Shown: positions 9,757 through 18,239 of the stretch, one piece after another
Layout: each line of letters begins with the position of its first letter
Position numbering within the stretch: the first letter of the stretch is position 1
Translations under genes and position numbers: made by a program
Source: an uncultured Lachnospiraceae bacterium
GTDB lineage: Bacteria; Bacillota; Clostridia; Lachnospirales; Lachnospiraceae
Direction: 5' to 3'
DNA: 64,000 bases
Assembly: GCA_910589385.1 (NCBI GenBank)
Contig: CAJUTU010000013.1
Coordinates: 1-64,000 of the forward strand
Notes under the pieces: generated by a model
What the model was told of the DNA's origin: nothing
Databases searched by the model: none
What the model saw: only the letters and a program-made list of their open reading frames with translations

Positions 9757-11298
9757 TTATTTCCCCAAATCAGTATGTTTCCAATAACGCTTATCATCAA
9801 TTGCATCCGGATTGCTTTCCTGAATGTGGTATGCAATATCCTGCCTGACTATTTTTGCCGGATACCCCATCAGCAGGCAGTTGTTCGGATACTTCTTCCC
9901 TACAACTGAATCAGGGGCAACAATGCAGCCCTCGCCGATCACGGCATTGCTTAATACGACGCTGCTTTTTCCCAGCCACACATAATCCAATATCCGGACT
10001 TCACTGCACGCCTCATATATCCGTGGATGGTCGATCTGGAAGACCGGATGGCTGTCCCCGCTCAATATGGTCACATCCTGTGCGAAGGCACAATCCTTTC
10101 CCACTGTCAGGCTGCTGCCATGGTCAGTTAATATATACAGATTTTTCGTCACCTGGCAGTTTCGACCAATCTGGATCCGGCTGTCAGAATGTGCTAAAAC
10201 AGTCGCCTCTTCTCTCGCTGTCATAGAGCATATGTGGATTTTCGTGTCCCGGTCCGCCGAAATTCTGGCTTTTACTCCAAATGTACTTTCTTCCGCCACG
10301 ATTTCCGCACGGTTCGCTGAGCGGATCTCAGCCTCTTCAAACAGTGTCTGTTTCAAGCATAAAACAGAATGATTCCCCACTTTAAGGCCAGACGCTTTCC
10401 CGATCTCACTGTCAAAAATCTCCGCCTTTGAAGCGCTGCCGGCAAAAAGTTCCACTTTTTCTTCCAGCTTCGTTTTTCTTATCTGTACGTTTCCCTTTCG
10501 GTATACGGTTATCTTTGTTGCTTTGCTGTATACCTGTTCCATGGACAGAATGCTATAATTTGTAACCTTGCAGATTCCATCCATTACGCCGCCGGACAAT
10601 TTGCAGTCCGAATTATCTGCCGTCTCCAGACTACTGCCGTCTTCCAACAGCATATCTGTTATGGTCAGGGATGAACTCTGCCGGATGTTCATTGTACATG
10701 CCCCGATAATGCTCTTCTCCTCGATGATAAGACTGCTCCTGTCCACTACATTTATATTGTTTGTACCATATATAGAGGAATTTTTTATACTGACATCTGA
10801 GCCGCCGGCCAGATAAATTGTCATATTTTCCTTTATACTGACACTGTCATCAATATCCAGATGATTGTTTTTTCCCATTAACACCACTTTGAGCTTTGAA
10901 GCCCCACATCGAATCTTCAAAACATTTCCAAAATCATCCTGATAAATGCCATTCTTTACTTCCGGTTCTATAGTCGTCCGGTTCAGCCAGCAAAAGTCTG
11001 TGATTTCTGTATAATTCTGAGCATATAAGTACTCTCTGACCTCCTTATAATACCGGTCCATGGAAACCAATACGAAAAGTGAATCCCATTTTCCCTCTAA
11101 ATATCTTTCTCCGTATACGGGCAGGCCGCACACGGTCTCCTCTTTACCATCTAAGTATGAGTCAACAAACCCTTCGATCTCACAGCCATAGCTGCCAAGC
11201 AGCCTGGCCATTTCTTGTCCCCGCTTCCCCGCGCCCCATATCATGATCTTTCGGTTTCCTATTGTATTAGAGTTTAAAAAACAATCCTTTCGGCACAT
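9757..11298 (-). CDS. beta-helix acyltransferase with N-terminal Rossmann module
   Basis: 513 residues. The N-terminal module (NRKIMIWGAGKRGQEMARLLG, residues ~16-90) is the same Rossmann type as in the radical SAM and glycosyltransferase proteins. The rest is rich in short beta repeats (SSLTI, NSDCKL, SDSRIQIG), consistent with a long parallel beta-helix. It ends in a hexapeptide-like segment VWLGKSSVVLSNAVIGEGCIVAPDSVVG and CLLMGYPAKIVR, the hallmark of O- and N-acyltransferases of the maltose/galactoside acetyltransferase group. It starts 24 nt inside the upstream gene with RBS AAGGGGGG, so translation is probably coupled. It may transfer the group activated by the ligase and carrier pair, or acetyl groups, to a sugar; the substrate is unknown. 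Confidence 0.7.
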   Translation of the reverse strand: MCRKDCFLNSNTIGNRKIMIWGAGKRGQEMARLLGSYGCEIEGFVDSYLDGKEETVCGLPVYGERYLEGKWDSLFVLVSMDRYYKEVREYLYAQNYTEITDFCWLNRTTIEPEVKNGIYQDDFGNVLKIRCGASKLKVVLMGKNNHLDIDDSVSIKENMTIYLAGGSDVSIKNSSIYGTNNINVVDRSSLIIEEKSIIGACTMNIRQSSSLTITDMLLEDGSSLETADNSDCKLSGGVMDGICKVTNYSILSMEQVYSKATKITVYRKGNVQIRKTKLEEKVELFAGSASKAEIFDSEIGKASGLKVGNHSVLCLKQTLFEEAEIRSANRAEIVAEESTFGVKARISADRDTKIHICSMTAREEATVLAHSDSRIQIGRNCQVTKNLYILTDHGSSLTVGKDCAFAQDVTILSGDSHPVFQIDHPRIYEACSEVRILDYVWLGKSSVVLSNAVIGEGCIVAPDSVVGKKYPNNCLLMGYPAKIVRQDIAYHIQESNPDAIDDKRYWKHTDLGK

Positions 11299-13898
11299 AC
11301 CGCCGCCCCCCTTGATGGCTCACAATCTTTCAGAATAACTGAGTAAATATGGCTTCCTACGGCTGCCTCTCCATCTTCACTGTATTCCTTTTTATGCATA
11401 TATGGAATCAGCATAAGAAGTTCCTCTAAAGTGACAATTTTTCCTTCAAGACAATATTTTTGCGGACATATTTTATAGGCGGCCGCCATATCTTCCAGCC
11501 TCTTTTCAAACCCTCTGCAAAAATAAAAAGAAAACGGCTTCTTTTCCCATGTATCCAGATTTATTACGAAGTTCTCATTAGTGCTTTCCTCAGTCCACTC
11601 TGCGTCTTTTTTCTTTCTTATCCCATACAGATACCGGCCCTCTATAAACCAGCAGCCGTACGTTTCGTCTTCCTCCAGCCTGTCCAGTTCTTTTATTTCT
11701 GCTGCTTCAAACGTATCCGGATCAATCTTGAATCCCATGTTTGCCTTTTCCGGATACATCCAGATAAACCCGTTTCTGTAAATGCAGCGCAGAAATAAAC
11801 CATCATCACCTCTATAACCTTTAGGAAAACAATTTACCGTTCCTGTTTCCTGGCGCGAAATATCATAATAGACAATTGGATCATCGTGATATCTTGGCGC
11901 AAGCCAGATTCTCTGTCCATCACATGCTGCACTCCACGCTCCCTGAAAACCTGCTGGCATTTCAATCAAAGAACTCTCATTTTGATCCAGCCGAAACTGT
12001 AAAAGGTGATTTGAAATCATTGACGGAATATAAAAACTTCTATCACACAATACCCCGCCTGCACGAAATAGTAATTTCTTTTCCCCGAAGTTAAATGGAT
12101 ATATTTCCACTTCAAGATTCCTTGGGTCTATTTTAATAACTGCAGGATAAGAGGCTCCAACCGCATATACTATGTCCCGAAATAAAAATGACTGTGCGAA
12201 TTTCATGCGGCATGAATAATATGTGTAATCCGTTTCCGGCAATTCTATGTTTTGGATTTCACCGCTTAAGATAAAGTATACTGAAATATATTTTCCTCTT
12301 TGCGGAAAGAAGAATACTTTATTGCAGCTATACACTGCAGATAAATGGAGACTCACCGTTTCCAATGCTTCGTCAGGAAACATCGTCAGATATTCACATT
12401 CTCCCGATTGTATATTTACCTTGAAAAGCCCATTAAAATTATATGCAGACGCATAGCCTGTTGTATCATCAACCATAGCGGCTGCATTAAAAAATAACTG
12501 TATTTTTTCCTTTTCCAAAAGGCCTCTTAGCTTATCTGCCTGGTTATTTAATTCCCCGACATTCTGAATCATGATAGGATTACCTGTTTTCCTGTAAAGC
12601 TGCACCAGCGAACTTCCGTTTCCATAATATGCATCACTTATGATCAATGCACGGTCAATCTCCGCTGAGTCATCATAAATCCCCCATCCCTCTTCTTTAA
12701 ATTCCTGTACGATCTTTTCATACTCCAGCCATAGATTTGGCCGCATGGACTCAATGGTTGCTTTTATCAAAGGATGAGGCCGCCATAATAATGCCACTTC
12801 ATTTTGATTTTCTTTAAATACAGAAAATACATCTTTTATCTTCTCAATCATCTTCTCATTGTGATTCAGCAGTGCCGAAATTCCTGTATTGTAGAGGATG
12901 ACCTTTTTCCATGTTCCATCTGGCTTTTGAATCATTTTCAGCCAGCTTTCTGGAATTTCCAGTTCTTCCTTTTTTGTACCGAGTACTTTATCTATTTTCG
13001 GAGAACCGATGCCTGAGATTTTATCCTCCCAGTAGTTCTTTGTATCTTTCCCCAGTTCTTCCGTCAGTACATTAATGTATATCTGCCGCATATCCTCTGA
13101 CTGGACTACCACCCTGTCTGCATGGATCACTCCTGGGACTGTACAGAAATGACGCATGGCTTCTACTGCTTTCTCGTTGTCCGGCCTTATCTCCCCGAAT
13201 ATAAAATAACGTATATACACCAAATGTTCTGTGTACTGCTTCAGATTTTTTGAAAAGAAAAATGGTGGTACACTCGTAACGTAGTTGCATTCATCATATG
13301 GGTTATGGATAAATATCATATCTGGACGGCGTTTCTCAAAATCATATGTTTTATAATCAATAACTGGCACATATTCTGGATACTGCTCTGCCTCATAATG
13401 CATCTCTTTAAAACTGCCATCCGGATTTTTATCATAGTATGGAATCGGTATCACGAAAGCATCGCAGTCTTTGTCTTCATCTGCTGCTTTCCAGATACTT
13501 TCCAACGAATCCCACATAGATGCTTTATAAGGGAGAAAGACTGCCTCTGTACGAACCTTTATATCATGTTTTGTACTGTTTTCTATCCGGATCAATGCCT
13601 GACGCAGAGGTTTCAATGCTCTGGTATGATTTTTGATTTCCTTTTTGTTCTGTGCAATATCCTCATGTGTCTGATAGAGCAGTTCACAGTATTGTTCCAA
13701 AAGCGGGATTGCAGCGCATTCCCCGGATTCTGTTTTCTCAATCAGCTCTCCCATTTGGATCGCCCCCTGCTGGCATTGCTCTATGAGCGCAAGCGCCTCG
13801 GAGACCGCATTTTTTTCCATATAGTTTTTAATCTCACAATGAGCCTGATTCAATAGTTTTACAAAATCTTCCACCTGTTTTTTCTGTGCCCTTCTCAT
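11274..13898 (-). CDS. CDP-glycerol glycerophosphotransferase-like protein with beta-rich C-terminal domain
   Basis: 874 residues. An N-terminal helical region (1-100) precedes a GT-B-like domain of the CDP-glycerol transferase type (about 100-480). Recognisable elements are DMIFIHNPYD, VILYNTGISALL, ALLWRPHPLIKAT and ALIISDAYYGNGSSLVQLYRKTGNPIMIQNV, the donor-binding half with an SDxY-GxxSS-like loop. Residues ~490-830 are a run of W/Y-rich beta segments spaced like blades (YSCRMKFAQSFLFRDIVYAVG, GAWSAACDGQRIWLAPRY, RCIYRNGFIWMYPEK), so a beta-propeller is likely. RBS AAGGAAG. This is the first gene of the glycan cluster. Polymer type is unknown; teichoic-acid-like or flagellin/surface-protein modification both fit. 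Confidence 0.65.
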   Translation of the reverse strand: MRRAQKKQVEDFVKLLNQAHCEIKNYMEKNAVSEALALIEQCQQGAIQMGELIEKTESGECAAIPLLEQYCELLYQTHEDIAQNKKEIKNHTRALKPLRQALIRIENSTKHDIKVRTEAVFLPYKASMWDSLESIWKAADEDKDCDAFVIPIPYYDKNPDGSFKEMHYEAEQYPEYVPVIDYKTYDFEKRRPDMIFIHNPYDECNYVTSVPPFFFSKNLKQYTEHLVYIRYFIFGEIRPDNEKAVEAMRHFCTVPGVIHADRVVVQSEDMRQIYINVLTEELGKDTKNYWEDKISGIGSPKIDKVLGTKKEELEIPESWLKMIQKPDGTWKKVILYNTGISALLNHNEKMIEKIKDVFSVFKENQNEVALLWRPHPLIKATIESMRPNLWLEYEKIVQEFKEEGWGIYDDSAEIDRALIISDAYYGNGSSLVQLYRKTGNPIMIQNVGELNNQADKLRGLLEKEKIQLFFNAAAMVDDTTGYASAYNFNGLFKVNIQSGECEYLTMFPDEALETVSLHLSAVYSCNKVFFFPQRGKYISVYFILSGEIQNIELPETDYTYYSCRMKFAQSFLFRDIVYAVGASYPAVIKIDPRNLEVEIYPFNFGEKKLLFRAGGVLCDRSFYIPSMISNHLLQFRLDQNESSLIEMPAGFQGAWSAACDGQRIWLAPRYHDDPIVYYDISRQETGTVNCFPKGYRGDDGLFLRCIYRNGFIWMYPEKANMGFKIDPDTFEAAEIKELDRLEEDETYGCWFIEGRYLYGIRKKKDAEWTEESTNENFVINLDTWEKKPFSFYFCRGFEKRLEDMAAAYKICPQKYCLEGKIVTLEELLMLIPYMHKKEYSEDGEAAVGSHIYSVILKDCEPSRGAAVCAERIVF

Positions 13899-14368
13899 TT
13901 CTTTCTTCCTTAGAACTTCTATAAAAATGATTTTTTACAGAATGCAATCTGTCTGTAACACCCTTTTCCGGCCTATATGGGCCAGGATTTACTCTTCCTG
14001 TCTTCCATAGTTGTTTAATAAATATGATATATTGGTCATTCTGATGGACAGAATCCATCTTCATGATGCAGATTTCTCTGCTTCGCTCCCTGCTACGTCA
14101 TGAAAATCAACAGCAAATATACCAAGCAGCCTTACAAAGATACTAACGCATAAAGCCTTTGCTGTTTTACATGTTCCCAGGATCCTGGCATACCCAATGC
14201 GCAGAGTGTTCCCTGCCTTCTAATGCCGTTTATTGTTTTATATCATAAATGCCCTTTCTTAGTCCTTTCGGTAAAATCCCGGTTTAAACCGTGCTTTATC
14301 TAAGAAGTCATTCTTATGATCTTTCTATTGTAAAAGTTTCATTCAAACGAAATATCTCTGCTTATTTT
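13899..14368. other. 470-nt non-coding stretch with palindromes, candidate structured RNA
   Basis: No convincing gene. It lies downstream of the TnpB-like gene and upstream of the glycan cluster. Several dyads are visible. At 14039-14058 the order TTCTG-ATGGA-CAGAA-TCCAT makes two interleaved perfect 5-bp pairings, a pseudoknot-like pattern. At 14062-14103 the imperfect arms CATGATGCAG and CTGCTACGTCATG enclose the smaller hairpin GCAGATTTCTCTGC. Near 14284 GGTTTAAACC is self-complementary. In TnpB and nuclease-dead TnpB systems the guide RNA is made from just this place, 3' of the protein gene on the same strand. An ORF at 13834-14064 on the minus strand has no recognisable product and I do not accept it. 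Confidence 0.4.
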
Positions 14369-15799
14369 TTAATGTAATACACCTTTTCCCTGCCCACGCT
14401 TTTTTACATTACGGGCGGTATTGGTTTTTTCTTCTATATGGTATCCACAAACAGGACAGACAAACTTCCCATCTGACTTTTTTCCCATTGCGCCGCACTG
14501 GCTGCATTCTTTACTGATGTCTTTTCCAAGAACCTCTACAATCTCAACCGACTGCTCTCTGCATTTCTGCTCCAGACGTTTCCTTATATATCCCCTCTGC
14601 CACTGCGACACAGAGTTGTTGATCTTCTTATTCACCCCTCCGCCCTTTGGACTGGGCAGCCTTACGATATAGATTATCCTCGGCCTTTCTTCCCTCAGAA
14701 AGCGATTAAGCTCATGGTTGATATAACTGTGGAACTGTTCTTCCAGACGTTTTTTTTTCGCATAGTATTTTTTTCTGCCGGGATTCTGTTCCCGATTGCG
14801 GTAATAGCTCTTTGCCTGCATACGGATCCACTCCGCATATTTTATCTGGTATCTGCCAAATTCCTTCCCATAGCAATGCCCTTCATCCGTCGTAAGCATG
14901 GTATACATTCCCACAGATACTCCGACCTGATTCGAATAGTCTGCATGGATGCGTACCGCCACATTGACCGGGATCCTGATCTTTATACTGCCCTGCTCTG
15001 GGAACAGACGGATATAAATCTGGGCCTTATACTGATTGTTATCTGTCAGCGGCACGAAAATCCGTTTTCTTTTCTCCTTGATTGAAATATAAATCCCATG
15101 ATCCGCATAACGATAAGCCCGTTCAGACGCAGAAAATCCTTCTGCCTTGTCTGTGTGCAGCTTTACATGGTATCTCCGGACCTGCCTGCACAAATAGCGG
15201 TGGAGCCTTTCTGTATCAATCCCTTCTGCCAGCTGCTCATACTGTTTCTGGATATCCTTGCACAGCAGAATGGGGGCCTGGTTCAATACAGCCTCAAATG
15301 CATTGTTCACTTTCAACAGAAACCGTAGATAATGTTTCTCCGCCGGACTAAAATTTTCATTTTTGCCAATCAGCTTGAGAACTTTTGACTTTGTACTTGT
15401 CCACTGTCCTTTGATATCCCCCAACGCATCAAATATAGCAAGATAAAAATACACTGAGGGCAATTCCAGACGTGAACGAAGCCCTGTTTCTGTCATTTCA
15501 TTCTGCACGGTATAACCAGGATAAATTTTTGGCAATCCGGATATCCCGCCAAAGCGTGCATATACGTGATTTTTTACTGCAGCGTAATCCTCAGCAATCT
15601 GAAGAAGCTTCCCCATGTTCTCATCAGATATCCGTTCTTTATTATATTGACAGACCGTCTTGCATATAGTATCTGATGACATAGCCGTTTCCCCATTCAG
15701 AATATCATCTCCGTATCTGCATGTCCTTTCGACATTTCCGGGAAATAATTCCCAAAAGTATACTTTTTCGTAACAAAATCGTATGGGCAGAATTACCAT
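14369..15799 (-). CDS. TnpB-family protein lacking RuvC catalytic acids (possible TldR-like RNA-guided repressor)
   Basis: 476 residues. The C terminus has the TnpB zinc ribbon (Cys432-x2-Cys435, Cys448-x2-Cys451) followed by NTARNVKKRG, matching the family's NAARNI box. The three RuvC acids are not there: the first motif reads VGVSVGMYTML with Ser295 where Asp is expected; the second reads IIYIVRLPSP with Val379 at the Glu position; the third reads EEKTNTARN with Lys458 at the Asp position. The length is near full for TnpB, and the frame is intact, so this is not simple decay. No TnpA transposase is nearby. Start: ATG at 15799 has GGAG 8 nt upstream; a second ATG at 15682 with GGGGA may be the conserved start. 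The protein probably still binds a guide RNA and DNA without cutting. Confidence 0.75.
   Translation of the reverse strand: MVILPIRFCYEKVYFWELFPGNVERTCRYGDDILNGETAMSSDTICKTVCQYNKERISDENMGKLLQIAEDYAAVKNHVYARFGGISGLPKIYPGYTVQNEMTETGLRSRLELPSVYFYLAIFDALGDIKGQWTSTKSKVLKLIGKNENFSPAEKHYLRFLLKVNNAFEAVLNQAPILLCKDIQKQYEQLAEGIDTERLHRYLCRQVRRYHVKLHTDKAEGFSASERAYRYADHGIYISIKEKRKRIFVPLTDNNQYKAQIYIRLFPEQGSIKIRIPVNVAVRIHADYSNQVGVSVGMYTMLTTDEGHCYGKEFGRYQIKYAEWIRMQAKSYYRNREQNPGRKKYYAKKKRLEEQFHSYINHELNRFLREERPRIIYIVRLPSPKGGGVNKKINNSVSQWQRGYIRKRLEQKCREQSVEIVEVLGKDISKECSQCGAMGKKSDGKFVCPVCGYHIEEKTNTARNVKKRGQGKGVLH
15740..15774. repeat. palindromes at the 5' end of the TnpB-like gene
   Basis: Two adjacent dyads: GGGAAATAATTCCC (15740-15753) and the perfect 14-bp palindrome AAAAGTATACTTTT (15754-15767), the latter running into TTCGTAA. 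The string TATACTTTTTCGTAA recurs in the larger inverted repeat about 120 bp upstream. The pair sits inside the first codons if the 15799 start is used, or in the leader if the 15682 start is right. It could be an operator, or the hairpin end of an IS200/IS605-type element. Confidence 0.6.
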
Positions 15800-15818
15800 A
15801 AAAAAAACTCCATATCTC

Positions 15819-15847
15819 TTGACTTTTTGGGAATGTTGTAGTATATT
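15819..15847 (+). promoter_or_regulatory. sigma-A type promoter for deoC
   Basis: TTGACT (15819-15824), a 17-nt spacer and TATATT (15842-15847) on the plus strand. It points to deoC 257 nt downstream, leaving a long leader that includes the perfect inverted repeat at 15876-15909. No other promoter of this quality was seen between it and deoC. Confidence 0.6.
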
Positions 15848-15875
15848 TGCAAATGGTTAAATGAAACAAAAGCCA

Positions 15876-15909
15876 TTACGAAAAAATATACTTTTTCGTA
15901 ATGGCCATC
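15876..15909. repeat. perfect 14-bp inverted repeat, shares motif with TnpB-like gene start
   Basis: GCCATTACGAAAAA, a 6-nt loop ATATAC, then the exact complement TTTTTCGTAATGGC. It lies between the divergent TnpB-like gene and deoC, just after the deoC promoter. On the minus strand the repeat is followed by CTTTTGTTT, only weakly terminator-like. The half-site TTACGAAAAA with TATA beside it also occurs at 15759-15773. Possible roles are an operator, a DNA target or element end, or an RNA hairpin in the deoC leader. The rest of 15800-16103 holds nothing else I can name. Confidence 0.65.
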
Positions 15910-16103
15910 GTTCTCTATCCTGTTTCCATCTTTCATAATCTGGTATGGATAGAATTCTTAAATTTCCGAAAGAATATCTGCCAATAGCTTGCACAATGGC
16001 GGCGATCGGTAGTATTATATTCTCAAAGGCCATATACCCACAGATAGAAGAGAGCACATCCATCACAAGATGTGAAGACAGATAACAAAGGTGGATTATA
16101 ATT

Positions 16104-16772
16104 ATGGAAAGAAAAGATGTATTAAAAATTGTGGATCACACTTTATTAAGCCAGAATGCTACATGGGATGATATCCGGCAGATCCTGGACGACGCGATGC
16201 GTTATGAAGCCGCGTCCGCGTGTATTCCGGCAGCTTATGTAAAACAGGCGGAGGAATATGCAGGCGGCAGATTACCGATCTGTACGGTCATTGGTTTTCC
16301 AAACGGATATAATACCACAGCCGTTAAAGTCTATGAGACAAAAGATGCCATTGCAAACGGGGCGGAAGAAATCGATATGGTCATCAATATCGGCCATTTG
16401 AAGGATAAGAAATATCAGGAGATTGAAGACGAGATCCGGCAGATCCATGAAGCATGCAGCGGAAAAATCTTAAAGGTCATCATCGAGACCTGTCTCCTTA
16501 CAGAGGAAGAAAAGATTAAAATGTGCGAGATCGTCACCAGCGCAGGAGCTGAATATATTAAGACCTCCACAGGCTTTTCAACAGCAGGGGCAACATTTGA
16601 AGATGTGGAGCTGATGAAGGCTCATATCGGAAAAGATGTAAAAGTGAAAGCGGCAGGCGGAATTTCTTCATTTGACGACGCGGAAGAGTTTATGCGCCGC
16701 GGCGCGGACAGACTGGGGACGAGCAGACTGGTCAAGATCATGAAAAATACCGATTCCGGCTCAGACTACTAA
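16104..16772 (+). CDS. deoC: deoxyribose-phosphate aldolase
   Basis: 222 residues, the normal DeoC length. It cleaves 2-deoxy-D-ribose 5-phosphate to glyceraldehyde 3-phosphate and acetaldehyde in deoxynucleoside catabolism, in the cytoplasm. The Schiff-base lysine is Lys153 in EYIKTSTGF; the assisting lysine is Lys182 in VKVKAAGGIS; Asp91 lies in EEIDMVINIG. The RBS AAAGGTGG is 9 nt before the ATG. It is the only clear plus-strand gene here and stands alone, without the usual deo/pdp/cdd neighbours. It is divergent from the TnpB-like gene and convergent with the S41 protease gene, from which a hairpin terminator separates it. Confidence 0.97.
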   Translation: MERKDVLKIVDHTLLSQNATWDDIRQILDDAMRYEAASACIPAAYVKQAEEYAGGRLPICTVIGFPNGYNTTAVKVYETKDAIANGAEEIDMVINIGHLKDKKYQEIEDEIRQIHEACSGKILKVIIETCLLTEEEKIKMCEIVTSAGAEYIKTSTGFSTAGATFEDVELMKAHIGKDVKVKAAGGISSFDDAEEFMRRGADRLGTSRLVKIMKNTDSGSDY

Positions 16773-16849
16773 GGAAAGGCCGTGATCAATTCGATAGTAA
16801 AGCGGGGTTTACATGAAAAAACTGTAAGGGTTTCAAGCAACGCCAAAAA

Positions 16850-16871
16850 GAGCCGCCCGTATGGGCGGCTC
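16850..16871. terminator. terminator between deoC and the S41 protease gene
   Basis: A perfect 9-bp stem GAGCCGCCC / GGGCGGCTC with a 4-nt loop. On the minus strand it is followed by TTTTT, so it serves the ftsE-to-protease operon best; on the plus strand only an AT-rich tail (AAATATTTT) follows, so use by deoC is less certain. Confidence 0.85.
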
Positions 16872-16935
16872 AAATATTTTACGAAAAGGCTGACTTCCGG
16901 ATGGTTCGTTCCCTCCTGACAAGAGGAATCAAATA

Positions 16936-18132
16936 CTACAGCTCTTCCCGGACGACCTCGATCGCCTTATCCAGCTGGTTATCTGCTTCTTCGTTTTCCC
17001 CATCCGGCTCATACTTCACTTCCACATCCGGAGTAATTCCTGTTTTGTCGATGCTCCTGCCTGTGGGCAGAAAATATTCAGAAGTCGTAATTTTTAGATA
17101 AGAGCCGTCTGACAGGCCGATCACTTCCTGGACTACCCCTTTCCCATAAGTGGTAGTTCCCACAATCTTTCCTTTCCCATAATCCTGCACGGCACCGGAA
17201 AAGATTTCGGAAGCGCTGGCGCTGTACCCGTTCACCAGCACAGCCAGAGGCTTAGTAAATTCATGGGTTCCATCGCAATAATACTCTTTATCCTTTCCCT
17301 CTCTGTTCTCTGTCGTAACAATAGTTCCCTCGGGCAGAATCTGGCCCAGCATATCTAAAACCGCAGTCAGGTTTCCTCCCGGATTGCTGCGCAGATCTAT
17401 GACAAGCCCCTTCATCCCCTCATTCTCCAGGGCAGCCAGGGCATCCTTAAACTGGTCATAAGTGACGGTATCAAATTCTGACACCCGGATATAGCCGATT
17501 TCAGAATCCTTCATCTCATAGGCCACTGTCTGTACTTCAATCATACGGCGCACCGCTGTCAGCTCCAGTTCCTCCGAATCCCGGATCACATGCAGCTTCA
17601 CTTCTGTGCCCTCTTCTCCCTTGATCCAGGCAACAACCTGATTCAAGTCCTCTCCTGTAACATCATGCTCATCCACCTGATACAGGATATCCCCTTCTTT
17701 CATGCCAGCATCCTCTGCCGGGGAATCTTTGTAAACATTTGTGATCGTAACGATATTGGTCTCATTGTTTTTGGAAAGAGCCGCGCCGATTCCCAAATAT
17801 TCCCCGGAAATGCCCTGGAGCAGATCCTTCGCTTCTTCTTCGGTATAATAAACGGAATAAGGGTCTCCCAGGCCGCTCACATATCCGGCACAGATCCCCT
17901 CGATCAGCGCTTCTTCGTCAATCTCATCCGCATGTAGATAATATTGATCCATCACTTCCCTGATCACATCCAGCTTTTCTTTAGGGAATTCTTCTTTTTG
18001 ATCCGCTTTGCTGATCGTCGTCAATCCGAGAGATCCTGATGCCGTTTTAATCCCACTGACAGCTGACACGACACATAACATAGCAAGGGCGCCGAAGAGC
18101 GCCCCCTTTAAAAACTTATGTTCTTCTTTCAT
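16936..18132 (-). CDS. S41-family C-terminal processing protease with PDZ domain
   Basis: 398 residues. One N-terminal membrane segment (about residues 7-28, KGALFGALAMLCVVSAVSG) places the rest outside the membrane. A PDZ domain spans ~105-195 (YLGIGAAL ... SPAEDAGMKEGDILYQVD). The S41 peptidase core carries DLRSNPGGNL, the nucleophile serine within SASASE (304-309) and the general-base lysine in TYGKGVVQ (Lys331). It degrades or trims envelope proteins. As the last gene after ftsE, ftsX and the M23 hydrolase, it may process the hydrolase or its regulators, as CtpA-type proteases do elsewhere; that role is inference. Confidence 0.93.
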   Translation of the reverse strand: MKEEHKFLKGALFGALAMLCVVSAVSGIKTASGSLGLTTISKADQKEEFPKEKLDVIREVMDQYYLHADEIDEEALIEGICAGYVSGLGDPYSVYYTEEEAKDLLQGISGEYLGIGAALSKNNETNIVTITNVYKDSPAEDAGMKEGDILYQVDEHDVTGEDLNQVVAWIKGEEGTEVKLHVIRDSEELELTAVRRMIEVQTVAYEMKDSEIGYIRVSEFDTVTYDQFKDALAALENEGMKGLVIDLRSNPGGNLTAVLDMLGQILPEGTIVTTENREGKDKEYYCDGTHEFTKPLAVLVNGYSASASEIFSGAVQDYGKGKIVGTTTYGKGVVQEVIGLSDGSYLKITTSEYFLPTGRSIDKTGITPDVEVKYEPDGENEEADNQLDKAIEVVREEL

Positions 18133-18239
18133 TACCTGACTCCAAATTCATTTTTCTAAACAGAAACCGCATACCATAGAACAAAAGGACAATTTACTTC
18201 CTGTGCTGATATCCTACAGATATATTTATGAATTGCCCT

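Noticed and set aside
13834..14064. 76-residue minus-strand ORF before the glycan cluster
   Set aside because: Overlaps the start of the next gene in another frame and has no family resemblance; the stretch looks like structured non-coding sequence.
14369..15799. Intact IS200/IS605 insertion element
   Set aside because: No TnpA gene and the TnpB catalytic residues are replaced; a domesticated single gene fits better.
15857..16066. 69-residue minus-strand ORF between the TnpB-like gene and deoC
   Set aside because: Runs through the perfect inverted repeat and across the deoC leader; no recognisable product.
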